Assembly: GCA_009602725.1 (NCBI GenBank)
Contig: WELB01000041.1
Span: 217,995-236,572 of the forward strand
Direction: 5' to 3'
Length of the DNA: 18,578 nt
DNA from: Spirogloea muscicola
Taxonomy: Eukaryota; Streptophyta; Zygnematophyceae; Spirogloeales; Spirogloeaceae
Every line of letters starts with the position of its first letter. The first letter of the stretch is position 1. Under the pieces are notes generated by a model, which saw nothing but the letters and a program-made list of their open reading frames with translations, did not search any database and was not told where the DNA came from. The position numbers and the translations under genes are program-made. Below, in pieces: positions 1-8,503 of this stretch.

Positions 1-40
<40 letters not shown>
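1..40. repeat. Poly-T homopolymer
   Basis: Forty consecutive T residues open the window and give way abruptly to GC-rich sequence. This could be a genuine homopolymer, the poly-A end of a retroposed sequence on the minus strand, or an artefact at a contig edge. The sequence alone does not decide. Confidence 0.9.
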
Positions 41-170
41 CCCACCTCGGGGTCGTCCCACCTCGCCGGGACCTCGGCTCCCTTCTGGCCGTTCCGAAAC
101 ATCGACGTGCTGAGCCACTCGGGCGACTGCTCCATTCGTTACACTCGCCATCCGTCTGGCCCTCGGCTGC

Positions 171-260
171 TTGCCCCCCCGCCGCCGCGGGCGGCGACGG
201 CGGCGGCGGCCGCGGCGGCGTTGGCGGCGGCGGCGTTGGCGGCGCCATGTGAGCAACGCC
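171..260. repeat. GC-rich CGG/GGC trinucleotide-rich tract
   Basis: Imperfect runs of GCG/GGC triplets lie in the leader region upstream of the bHLH gene. Open frames on both strands here encode only Ala/Arg/Gly/Pro runs and are not credible proteins. The tract probably belongs to the 5' UTR or promoter. Confidence 0.6.
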
Positions 261-441
261 TTCCCCTTTCCCCACCGATTGCCCGCTCCGCTCCTCGTCC
301 TTCTTCCCGCGGGGCTCCCCGGCGGCGGCGGCGGCGCGGCCCGGCCTTGGAAGGCCGCGACGCCGGGTCGTTGCTGACGGCCTCGGCGGGCCTCCCTTGC
401 CCCTCCGCGTCGTCTCGCTCCGCAGGCTTTCCCTGGCGCAG

Positions 442-2149
442 ATGACGGAGATGTGCGCCGACCTCATCCTCGCCTCGAAGCACGCCGCCGGCGGCGTCGG
501 CGGCCAGTTCCAGGGCTCCTCCGACGCCGCCACGCTCTCTCGGATAGCCCCCGATGTGACTTGCCAGGTGCGTGGCCGGGCATGGGGACCTCGGGTTGCC
601 TCCGGTCGTCGTCCTGTTCGTGGCGATGGGGGTCGGACCTGCGCCTCAGGCTGAGGCCTCACCTGCGGCGCTCGTTGGCAGCAGGTGGATGCGCTCATGC
701 AGGGCGTGGCCTACGAGGGCCTCCAGCCTGCGCAGCAGCGGACCCCGCCTCCGCGAGGCAGCGCCGGCGAGCTCCACTACCCCACCGGGGCCGGGCGAAG
801 CTCGGACGCCAGCGGGGCAGAAGCCAAGCCGCCGCTGCCGCGCCTCTGCTCTATGCCCGCCGACCTCGGCCGGCTCGGTCTGGCTGGCGACTCCGCGCTT
901 GCGCCGCCAGCCGGCGGCGGTGCCAAGCGGGTTAGCGTGCTGACCGGGAGCCTGAAAGCACTGCCGACTCTGGACATCAACGACTGCCAAAGCATGTCCG
1001 ACGCCGAGCTCTGGGAGCTCTTCTCCCAGGGCCTGCTGGCGTCGCCGTTTCGCCCGATGGGCGCCAACCCGCCAACACCGACGCAGCCGCGCTTGGGCTC
1101 CGACTACGTCAGCGAAGCATCGCTCGCTGCTGCTCGGCCACTCCTGACGAACCCAGTAGTGGAGCGTCAGGAGCGGCCGTCGAGCTGCTCCCCACCTGCG
1201 GCCAACCTGGATCTCTACGAGGGCTTCATGGCATCCATCAGCAGGCCATCCGCCCCGGTAGTCGCCCATGGCCATGACCATGCGTACCGTGTGCAGCAGC
1301 GCGACTGCACCTCAGTCTTCTCCCGCAGCACAATCAGCAGCTTTCACGACGCCCTCAACATTACGCGGGGGCAAACGGGCGAGCTTGCGGGCCGAGCCCC
1401 CGAGCTCGGTACGTCGACCGGCCTGCTCTGCCACATGCTCGACGGTTTCCCTCACAACGCCATCAACAGTGGTGGCAACACCAGACCTCAACTCAGGGAG
1501 GAGACAGGCCGCCCTGCTTCAGCAGATGTGGACCCCATGGCGGCTGCCCTCCATGGAGTGCAGGTGAGCATGAGCGGGCTACCTTCCAACAGCAACAGCA
1601 ACAGCTCCGACGGGGACCGATCACACAATTCGGAGGTGAAGAGGCAGCGCGACTTTGGTGTTGATGGTCAAGGAGGAGAGGATGCTATCCAAAGCAAGAG
1701 GGCCTCAGTATGGCCTGGCAACAAGGGAGCCTCATTCCCGTGGGAGGTATTGGCGTCTGCTTCCCTCCCCAATGACCCCCTCATGTCGGAAAGTACGGGT
1801 GGGAAGAGCAAAGCCGCCAAAGAGAGGGGCCAATCCCGGATGGCCAGGAGGACCCTCATGGAGAAAAGGAGGCGGGAGCGCATCAGCGACGGCCTGCGCA
1901 TGCTGGAGGTAAGAGCCGCGTTTGCATTCGGTGTAGACATTGTACATAGGTGATGTTCAGTGAAGCACGGCTGCTATGGAGCACTGACACCTACCTGGCT
2001 TCTGTTGATGTGAGTAGAAGGTCACGCCCAAGCCCAAGGACCTCAAACTTGACACTGCCTCCATGCTGGAAAGGACCCTGGCCTATGTCAAGTTTCTTGA
2101 ACAGCAAGTTCAGGTGCATGTCCCTGATCTATCTACTGTCCAAGACTGA
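442..2149 (+). CDS. Basic helix-loop-helix (bHLH) transcription factor, 3 exons
   Basis: Exons are 442-567, 685-1908 and 2021-2149, all joined in phase 0, giving about 492 aa. Exon 2 may start at 682 with an extra CAG, and exon 3 at 2018 with an extra AAG. The bHLH domain is C-terminal: basic region and helix 1 occupy about residues 427-450 and end at the exon 2/3 junction. Exon 3 adds the loop and a helix 2 containing KLDTASMLERTLAYVKFLEQ. The basic region keeps Glu13, Arg16 and Arg17, the E-box contacts known for the family, but has Arg at position 9 instead of His. The rest is low-complexity and Ser/Asn/Pro-rich with short basic clusters, as expected of a nuclear regulator. The start at ATG 442 is a choice: the frame is open upstream, and CCGCAG at 420-425 could be the acceptor of a 5' UTR intron or a further coding exon. 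Loop and helix 2 resemble plant DNA-binding bHLH subfamilies. Target genes cannot be told from sequence. Confidence 0.85.
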
Positions 2150-3030
2150 GTAAAGAAGTAATCAATGTAAACACCCTGCAAGATGTTAGTGTGCAGAAGG
2201 TTAATACACTCTGGCTGGACCGCTCGCACATCTCCACGTTGCAGCATTCAGTTGCCGTTCTTGGCAAATGTACCTGACATCTTACATGGGAGTGGCCATT
2301 GCAATGTCAGGTATTATCCAAGAAGGGCAAGGCCACATATTCCATGGGCTCCCCCAGCAAGGGGCAGCACTGTGGTTTGGCATCATAAGTCTTATTTGCG
2401 AACTTCCTGTACATGCGAACCTCCACTTTGAAGTTCCTGTTGCAGCTTATCTAAGAACAGATACTATTGCACTTTGACTTTGTACATCCTTACGTACGTA
2501 CCTTGACGGGCGGATCTCACCCCACTGTTCAACCAGCCTTTTTGTCGACATCGCCACCCCTGGCCGTCGTGCTTGCTTTTCAGTAGCTGGGTTGACTGGG
2601 AAGAAAGACCCACCACGCCTGGAGTCCCACCTTTCTTGTATAGTTGCTTCTTGCGCGTGTTTGCCTAAAGGGCACATTGTACTTACGTGGCTGTCCTTGG
2701 GAGCAACTCCACAGGAGACGACCGCGTTGCTGGTATTAGGTTGCACCGATTGGTGCTACTATTTGAGTGACCTTGACAATTGCCATTCTTTCGGTAGGTT
2801 TAACTGAGCAAACATGCTCGCTTTATTGTCATAGATGGCTCGAGTACTTAAGATGTCCAGACTCAGCTCGTTGCACAGCTTTCATGGTGCGCTCAGCGGT
2901 TCATTAATGTGTCCGTCTGAGTCATTCTTGAGGGCTCGATGCGCATGCTCCCAGGATGCGGAGTGCTGCTCAACTGGCAGCCCGGATTGTGCCTCGAGAG
3001 ACCCCGAGGGATTACTCGGTGGGATAGGAG
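2150..3030. other. Non-coding flank downstream of the bHLH gene
   Basis: No convincing gene is seen. The first part is probably the 3' UTR: TGTAA, the polyadenylation motif typical of green algae, occurs at 2166-2170, close after the stop codon. Short open frames on both strands have no domain-like content. Confidence 0.5.
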
Positions 3031-3035
3031 AAGTA

Positions 3036-3190
3036 GAAGAAGCTCTACCAAAGGGGGCGAGGGCTGTGAGGAACTGGCTCTCTCAGAGGGGGTGAGGGCT
3101 GTGAACAGCCAGCCTGATGATATATTTGACAAGGTTCGAAGGGGCCGAAAAGCGCTGTGAGAGGGCAGCCCGAAGAGATGGACAATGTCC
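3036..3190 (+). repeat. Dispersed repeat, copy A
   Basis: This copy has two tandem units of about 34 bp sharing 'GAGGGCTGTGA' (about 3036-3070 and 3071-3104). They are followed by the arm GCCAGCCTGATG...GACAAGGTTCGAAGG at 3108-3142 and then 'GAAAAGCGCT' at 3147-3156. A second degenerate arm, GGCAGCCCGAAGAGATGGAC, follows at about 3165-3184. The same architecture occurs at 4158-4298 and, inverted, at 4471-4627. Confidence 0.7.
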
Positions 3191-3430
3191 AGAGCGGAAG
3201 GGAAGGCGCGCGGTGCGGAGGAAGAGGAAGGGGTGGAGGAGGGACAGCCATGAGTGCGCAGCGCGGGCAGGCGTGGCTGCCGCGGCGGCTCCGCTGGCGT
3301 TTGCCGGAGGGGTCCGTCCCTTCGTGGCGTGCGGAGAGACGAGAGGGTGGGGTGTACTTGCAGGCGCAATCTGGCGGGCCGACCGCAAGAGAGGGCAAAA
3401 GTCAAGCGGCTGCTGATATTAAAAAATCGG

Positions 3431-3453
3431 CTGTAAACTGCCAGCCCAAAGGG
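3431..3453. repeat. Fragment of the dispersed repeat arm
   Basis: CTGCCAGCCCAAAGGG matches the first part of the conserved arm of the 3036-3190 repeat family, without the GACAAGGTTCGAAGG half. It lies directly before the first copy of the 69-bp duplication. Confidence 0.35.
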
Positions 3454-3615
3454 GAAAGAGATCGTGTACAAGAAAGAAATGTAGGCCAAATGGCCAGGTA
3501 CAAAGGCAAGCACATCTAAAAAGGAGGGACCCGAGGCGAGCCAGAGGAAAGAGATCGTGTATTAGAAAAGAATGTAGGCCAAATGGCCAGGTACAAAGGC
3601 AAGCACATCTAAAAA
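3454..3615. repeat. Two 69-bp direct repeats, 93-bp period
   Basis: The copies at 3454-3522 and 3547-3615 both begin GAAAGAGATCGTGTA and share 'TGTAGGCCAAATGGCCAGG' and an end of CACATCTAAAAA. They differ at only a few positions near the start and are separated by a 24-bp GC-rich spacer. The near identity suggests recent duplication or gene conversion. Confidence 0.9.
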
Positions 3616-3678
3616 TCTACATAACCTACAGCAGATTGACCCGCTCAATAACCACGGGTCAAAACATAAAGGTCACTA

Positions 3679-3679
3679 N
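3679..3679. other. Ambiguous base (N)
   Basis: This is the only undetermined base in the window. AT-rich sequence on the left meets strongly GC-rich sequence on the right (about 3680-3850). The change fits a difficult GC-rich stretch or an assembly join. Confidence 0.95.
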
Positions 3680-4150
3680 CGCCGGCGCCAACGTGGCCGC
3701 GGGCCCCGCGCGGCGCCCGCGAATCTCGGCCGCCCCGTCGGCAGATGCTGCTGCTTGCTGCCGCCCGGGTCGCACGTGTGCCTCCCGGATCACCGGATGC
3801 GGCCTCCCCCACCCCCGCTCCCCATCCTCTGCCCGTTTCACATCGCCCCATCGTTTGCGCTAATCTTGCCCGAACAGCGTCACTACTTGATCTCGTGCGC
3901 ACCGCGCGCCTTCCGTCAAGAAGGGTGGTAGCTCAAGAGCTTGTCCATCGCCGTCCTGTATTCGAGCATCAGTTGGCGACCTCTTTGTGCCCGCGTTAAT
4001 GTGGCCGCGCTTTCTTTCTTCATGTGCTGACTCGTGGTTACTAAGCGGGTCAGCTTAGCTGCAGGTGACGTACATTTGCATGCCTTCGTACTTGGCCACA
4101 CATGGCCCTCCATCTCTTAGTACACACGCATTCCCCTCTTCCCTCTGCCC
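3680..4150. other. Intergenic, GC-rich then mixed; nothing recognised
   Basis: Open frames on both strands in this stretch are short, biased to Ala/Pro/Arg and lack recognisable motifs. No splice-consistent gene model could be made. Confidence 0.5.
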
Positions 4151-4157
4151 ACGTCCT

Positions 4158-4298
4158 GGAAGAACTGGCTCTCCCAAGGGGCCGAGGGCTTTGGAAGAAC
4201 TGGCTATCCTAATGGGGGCAATGGCTGTGATAAGCCAGCCCGAAAAGATGATTGACAAGGTTCGAAGGGGCCAGATCACGAAGGGGCCAAAAGCGCTA
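4158..4298 (+). repeat. Dispersed repeat, copy B
   Basis: Two tandem units both begin GGAAGAACTGGCT (4158-4192 and 4193-4230). They are followed by the best-preserved arm, TAAGCCAGCCCGAAAAGATG then ATTGACAAGGTTCGAAGG (4231-4268), and a tail with 'AAAAGCGCT' near 4289-4297. The order of parts is the same as in copy A. Confidence 0.75.
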
Positions 4299-4470
4299 TC
4301 TCAAAAATGGAGTAGGACGCAGCACTCGATAAGTACGATGGGAGCCGCAGATCCGAAAGGCTAGCTGCTGGAAAACAAGTCCGTGACGAAAGCCAGAGGC
4401 TGCACCGAGAGCACGGCCATCTCGCAGGTGCAAGGCGTGGGCCATCTAAAGCTCGGAAAGGCATTTGGCT

Positions 4471-4627
4471 CCTTCGAACCTTGTCCCTTCTTTTCGGGCT
4501 GGCCTTTCGCCCCTATTCTCAAGGGGCGAGCACTTTCTTCTTTCACAGCCCTTGCCCTCCTGAGAGCCACTTCTTCTTCGGAAAGCCAGCCCGAACAGCA
4601 CTGACAAGGTTCAAGGTACCGAAAAGC
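4471..4627 (-). repeat. Dispersed repeat, copy C, with terminal inverted arms
   Basis: The left arm at 4471-4503 (CCTTCGAACC...TTTTCGGGCTGGC) is the inverse of the right arm at 4585-4616 (GCCAGCCCGAACAG...GACAAGGTTCAAGG). This gives a fold-back unit of about 146 bp. The reverse complement of the interior carries the 'GAAG...TGGCTCTC' and 'CAAGGGCTGTGA' core of copies A and B. The arms make it resemble a MITE or foldback element. No transposase is present nearby. Confidence 0.7.
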
Positions 4628-4631
4628 GCTT

Positions 4632-4651
4632 AGAGAGAGAGAGAGAGAGAA
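4632..4651. repeat. (GA)n microsatellite
   Basis: About nine to ten GA units directly follow repeat copy C. Confidence 0.9.
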
Positions 4652-4737
4652 GGTGAGCAAATCGTAGCTGCTTTGTTTGTTCGTGTGCTTGTTTTTCTTA
4701 GCGCTTCCCCTGGCCCCCTTCTCGTACTCTGTTCATG

Positions 4738-4800
4738 CTTTTTTGGGCTGGCTTTTCCAGCACCTTCTTACAATGGACGAGCACTTTCTCTGAAGGTGCG
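4738..4800 (-). repeat. Partial dispersed repeat copy
   Basis: TTTTTTGGGCTGGCTTTTCC and the following 'ACGAGCACTTTCT' match the inverted arm and interior of copy C. The other arm is not recognisable. Confidence 0.4.
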
Positions 4801-4830
4801 CGATGTGCATGAAATGAAACGGAGGCCAAT

Positions 4831-5304
4831 TCAAGCCAGTACATTGTTCAGATAAAACCATAAGGCTAATAGACACAAGCAAGGACCATGTAAGATAGTC
4901 CCGACCCCGTTGGCCTGCCCGCGCTGCGCTCGTTTTACGGCACTCCATCTGCAGGCTGAGCTGCCTCTGCCGAGCTGCACCGACGGGCTTGGGCCCCGCA
5001 GTGCGTGCCCCTCTGGCATGCCTGTGGTGAGCTCTATCAGCTCAGCCACCAGCATCAGAGGATAAAGGCTGCCCCATCTCTCTTTATTGTAGCTGTAGCT
5101 GCCATTGCGGCCCTCTCGACTCCACGGCCTTCCCCTCGGGAGCCATATGACGGCTACTCCTAGCTGTGCTGCTTGGTTCAGTGTCTGAAAGTGGACCGGT
5201 CTCCACAGGCCGAGCTGGAACACTTCAGGCACACCGTATGATGGGCCTGACCCAACAGATTGGCTCCGCACTGTCCATTTGACTTTGCTCTTGCTAAATG
5301 CCAT
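4831..5304 (-). CDS. Hypothetical 157-aa ORF, unrecognised
   Basis: This is an uninterrupted ATG-to-TGA frame of 157 codons in a part of the window with moderate GC content, where long chance frames are less expected than in the GC-rich genes. The start context is good (A at -3, G at +4). The C-terminal ~18 residues (CLCLLALWFYLNNVLA region) are hydrophobic and could be a tail anchor. No known domain is recognised, and no flanking exons or partner genes are evident. It could be a single-exon gene, an exon of a decayed gene or chance. Confidence 0.22.
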   Translation of the reverse strand: MAFSKSKVKWTVRSQSVGSGPSYGVPEVFQLGLWRPVHFQTLNQAAQLGVAVIWLPRGRPWSREGRNGSYSYNKERWGSLYPLMLVAELIELTTGMPEGHALRGPSPSVQLGRGSSACRWSAVKRAQRGQANGVGTILHGPCLCLLALWFYLNNVLA

Positions 5305-5652
5305 TCTCCATCTAGAATGCGTGCTCTAAGCAGCAGTGTCTTGCCTCAGAAGTACCTTATATAATAACACTCTGCTGACATGTGAGAGCCTTGTACCCTA
5401 AGTCAGGGATCTGCATTATCACTGATCTTTCTTGGACTAAGAAGCACATCGAGCAGCCAACTGTCCGGAAGACGGCAGTTCTGTAGCCGGGAAAATGAGT
5501 CTGAAACAGATCGCTGAGAAGACTGCTTGGAACTACTTAAATTCGCGATTTACGTGTCTTGTCAAACCTGCTATAGTGCACGTGCACGATCTTGAATGCT
5601 AGTCAACTACCAATCGTGAAGAAGTAAATTCCGCTTGCAAGCTGGGACTTGG

Positions 5653-5868
5653 ATGAATGCGTGTAGTACCTACAAATGTAATAACGTCCCTTCAGTATCA
5701 CATCCAGTGGGGCCGGGAAGCCAACGAGTGAAGGCAGATGCCTTGGACGGCAAGGTACAGCTCGTGACTGCAGGCGCCTGCACCAGCGGCTGCTCACTAA
5801 TCGAGGCGGCGGCAACGGCAGCATGTGACCTAAGCAGAACCGAAATTGAGGAGATAGTCACGGCCTGA
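5653..5868 (+). CDS. Possible short coding segment, unrecognised
   Basis: A 71-codon frame starts at an ATG and ends in TGA. Its later half, from about 5728, has protein-like composition and an acidic end (SRTEIEEIVTA) with three cysteines in the middle (GACTSGCSL). The Cys spacing does not match a family I can name. It may be the terminal exon of a lost or unmodelled gene. Confidence 0.18.
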   Translation: MNACSTYKCNNVPSVSHPVGPGSQRVKADALDGKVQLVTAGACTSGCSLIEAAATAACDLSRTEIEEIVTA

Positions 5869-6231
5869 GGATTTGGTTGAGTAGGTTATCCAATGTATAC
5901 TGAGTCAGGAACTTCCAATCTTTGAGGTTGGCTCCTCGCAGTAACTCGAGGTGGGAGCATGACCAAGAATCACTGGAAAAATGATGAGCTCTAGAAGTCA
6001 ACGATCCTTTGGCACCGGTACACAATTTGGAACAAGGAGCCTAAGGAGGACTTGCAAGCAAGCCAGTGGATGTCGGCTGCCCCGCCAGCCAAGCACAGGC
6101 GGTTGTTGCCGAAGGAGTTGCTCAGGGAAGCTGCATGGTTCAAAGTGGTTGTCAAGGGAGCCTCTCACAACCTCCCTTTGCTCTGTTGTTTCAGGACGGG
6201 GCTCTCCAAACACTCTATTGCCTAGACCCAT

Positions 6232-6358
6232 GAGATTTATAAGGAGTACTCAAGTGACCTCGTCTCGTCAAGCAAGCGGCGGTTTGCCGTCTGTCTTAGA
6301 TTGTGTGCTGTCGTTTGTTTGATGAGACGAGGTCACCTGAGTACTCCTTTCATATCTT
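6232..6358. repeat. Long near-perfect hairpin (35-bp stem)
   Basis: The arms at 6241-6275 and 6315-6349 pair over 35 positions with one A-C mismatch and two G-U wobbles, across a 39-nt loop. Past a small internal loop the pairing resumes at 6232-6236 with 6354-6358. There is no coding content. It could be a recent foldback or MITE remnant, or the precursor of a small RNA. Confidence 0.85.
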
Positions 6359-7340
6359 TAGGGTTGTGGCGATATAGTAATTGCCCAACACTTTCTTGGG
6401 CAGGAGGCAAAGGGTCTGCAGCCATGAAGACGGGCACCTCTGCACCGCTGCCTGCACGATCCACAAGTGAATTTGCACAATGCCAACAGCACCTACATCT
6501 CCTGTTACTCTGTCTTTGACATAGAACCTCATTGTACACCTCCCTCACGCCTTGACCCCTCTGCCACATGCACTCCGAGAAGAGCGCTTCTCCTCCCTGG
6601 GAGCAGGCCGCACTTAAGCTGCCGCTTCTGAGGTACGGCGTGGCAATTGCTCTCTGGCATCCTGGATCTTGTCGTTGTCATTCATTTGTGGGCTGGCCCT
6701 TCGCAGCCCTCGCCCCATGGAGGTTGCCATAAGCCCCTCACGCACTTCAGACATTGCTGAAGGCACTCCTCTGGGAAAGCTCGTAGCATCACGCCCTTCA
6801 TAGCAGTACCCTGTGCATCTGCACGACCTACCTGGCGCTTGAGCACGTGCTTTTCACGCTCTTATCAGCGCTGAAACGGATCCTCAATATCCATGCAATG
6901 GATCATTGCAAGGTACTGCCGCGCAGAGACTCTGCTGTCGATGGTACATGCATCTGTGCAATTACGATGCAAAGTCGCGCATATTGTGGACGGCTCTATG
7001 CTGAGACACCTGCACTGCCAATGAAGGCCACCCGGCTAGCTTGGAGGTGCTGCACTGCAGCCTTACTCCTTGAAGACTTCATTGGGCACTCTGAAATTCC
7101 AGCAGTTTCTGTATTTGGGCCTGCACGGAGAGCCCGACGCTCAGGGCTGTGCAGCGAGGGATGACGGCGTGGGGAGCTGTCGGGCGCAGAGGCAGCTGGA
7201 GGGTTGCAGCCGGCCCGAGGTGCGGGTGAAAGGCATGGCATTGAGCTCGTGGAAGAGAGAAGAAGCTCTCTAGAAGGGTGACATTTGACGTGAGAGGCCA
7301 GCTAAAAAAGGAACAAATAAGGTCCAGAAGGGCCCACAAA
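6359..7340. other. Intergenic, nothing clearly genic
   Basis: Short frames only, on both strands. GTGGGCTGGCCCTTCGCAGCC at about 6688-6708 resembles the inverted arm of the dispersed repeat family. The segment near 7255-7300 (AGAAGCTCTCTAGAAGGG, AGGCCAGC) resembles its core. No gene model is supported. Confidence 0.45.
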
Positions 7341-7344
7341 GCAC

Positions 7345-7394
7345 GTAGCTAAGCAAGTGGCTATCACAGAGTAGCTAAGCAAGTGGCTATCACA
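7345..7394. repeat. 26-bp tandem duplication
   Basis: GTAGCTAAGCAAGTGGCTAT plus CACA occurs at 7345-7368 and again at 7371-7394 with no mismatch. Confidence 0.95.
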
Positions 7395-7396
7395 AA

Positions 7397-7413
7397 GTAA
7401 CCCTAACCCTAAG
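7397..7413. repeat. Interstitial telomere-like motif
   Basis: GTAACCCTAACCCTAAG contains a little over two CCCTAA units and abuts the 26-bp duplication. It is too short to be a telomere. It could be an insertion scar left by break repair, or chance. Confidence 0.5.
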
Positions 7414-7556
7414 TCCACAATAAGTTAAGAATGCTGGCAGATCGCATAGCCAAATTGTGCAATCATCCACAAACGTAGCAGCCACAGCCACCGCACCTCC
7501 GCAGCCTACAACTGCCTTCTCTGTGCGGCCACCTTGCCAATTGCCGAAACATCATT

Positions 7557-7712
7557 TTGCATGATGGCAGAGCAGCATCCCGAGGAGGTTAGTAACTCAG
7601 GGGTGATAGTCCGCGGATGCTCTACAACCATGCTTACCCTTGCTGATGAATTTTGCAATTAGTGCAATTCAGAGCAGATATTGCATGATGGCAGAGCAGC
7701 ACTGCCATCATG
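7557..7712. repeat. 21-bp direct repeat, second copy inside a hairpin
   Basis: TTGCATGATGGCAGAGCAGC plus A occurs identically at 7557-7577 and 7681-7701. In the second copy, CATGATGGCAG (7684-7694) pairs perfectly with CTGCCATCATG (7702-7712) around a 7-nt loop. The rest of 7414-8503 shows no gene and probably includes the 3' UTR of the minus-strand gene that ends at 8504. Confidence 0.8.
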
Positions 7713-8503
7713 GTTTCACGTGTCATTGACTGCTGTTATTGACATCTTACTAGATGGCAGACTGTAAGCCCTGCTAACAGATTTTATCATGCAAAAGCTG
7801 GACCTGGCTCAGCCCCTGGAGCCATTACACAATGTCCAAGTGTGTGCAAGGTCTGACGTGACATTGCAGGGCAACAAAGTCAGACACCTCTACTCTTGCC
7901 TTTGTGATCGTGCAATCCTGGAAGAATGACCAATAAGCTGATCAGCGTGGGTATACAGAATGTGCACCTTGAATAAGTGCATTTTATCCCACGCTGCCGT
8001 GCAGCAAATGGTACCTGTCCTGTCAGGCTTCACCTGCTTGCCTTGTCATTCTATGTAGCATGCGCAACCCTCAGCACCTGGCTCTTCACATTAAGCTCAT
8101 GATCATTGCAGTGTGCCAGCAGCAGCTTGGATCAGATGCTTGCCTGTCATCTGAATTGTTGGCCATTGTAAGTAGCTAATAATGACAGCAGCCAACCATG
8201 TGAGCAAATTGACTTATTAAAGCATTGCTGCACAGCTTCTGCTTACTTCCCGAAGGAATGCACAGGCGTTAGAAATTCAAGCGACAGGGGCAGGCATCCT
8301 AGCTCCACAACCATATACAAGGGACTACTCACGGGCAATGAGCTCAGTGGCTCAAGGCTACAAAGAGGCAAGTTTGCAATCATCCTGCTCTACTGGCAGT
8401 AGCTGCAATCAGGTACAAAGTGCACACAGCAACCTACTATAGCCATGTGCATGCCATTTAGTGATGCGCAGGTTCACGATATAAAAGTCTGTATTTGGCA
8501 AGC

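Noticed and set aside
646-1281. 211-codon minus-strand frame over the bHLH gene
   Set aside because: It is antisense to the well-supported bHLH exon 2 and has no domain content.
2893-3513. 206-codon minus-strand frame
   Set aside because: It crosses dispersed repeat copy A and the start of the 69-bp duplication. Its Pro/Ser/Leu-rich product has no motif and its openness follows the repeat sequence.
4231-4268. tRNA gene suggested by GGTTCGAA
   Set aside because: No cloverleaf, acceptor stem or anticodon arm can be drawn around the motif in any copy.
5728-5868. Possible NifU-like (NFU) domain from the Cys-containing GACTSGC segment
   Set aside because: The NFU signature is a CxxC motif within a characteristic fold. 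Here the spacing is CTSGC and the flanking residues do not match.
5995-6225. Stop-to-stop frame with protein-like composition (LWHRYTIWNKEP...) and a competing 113-codon frame at 5981-6322
   Set aside because: There is no ATG at its 5' end, no recognised domain and no splice-consistent partner exon. The competing frame runs through the hairpin at 6241-6349. It may be a decayed exon but is not supportable.
7397-7413. True telomere or chromosome end
   Set aside because: There are only about two units, embedded in unique sequence with a gene on one side and repeats on the other.
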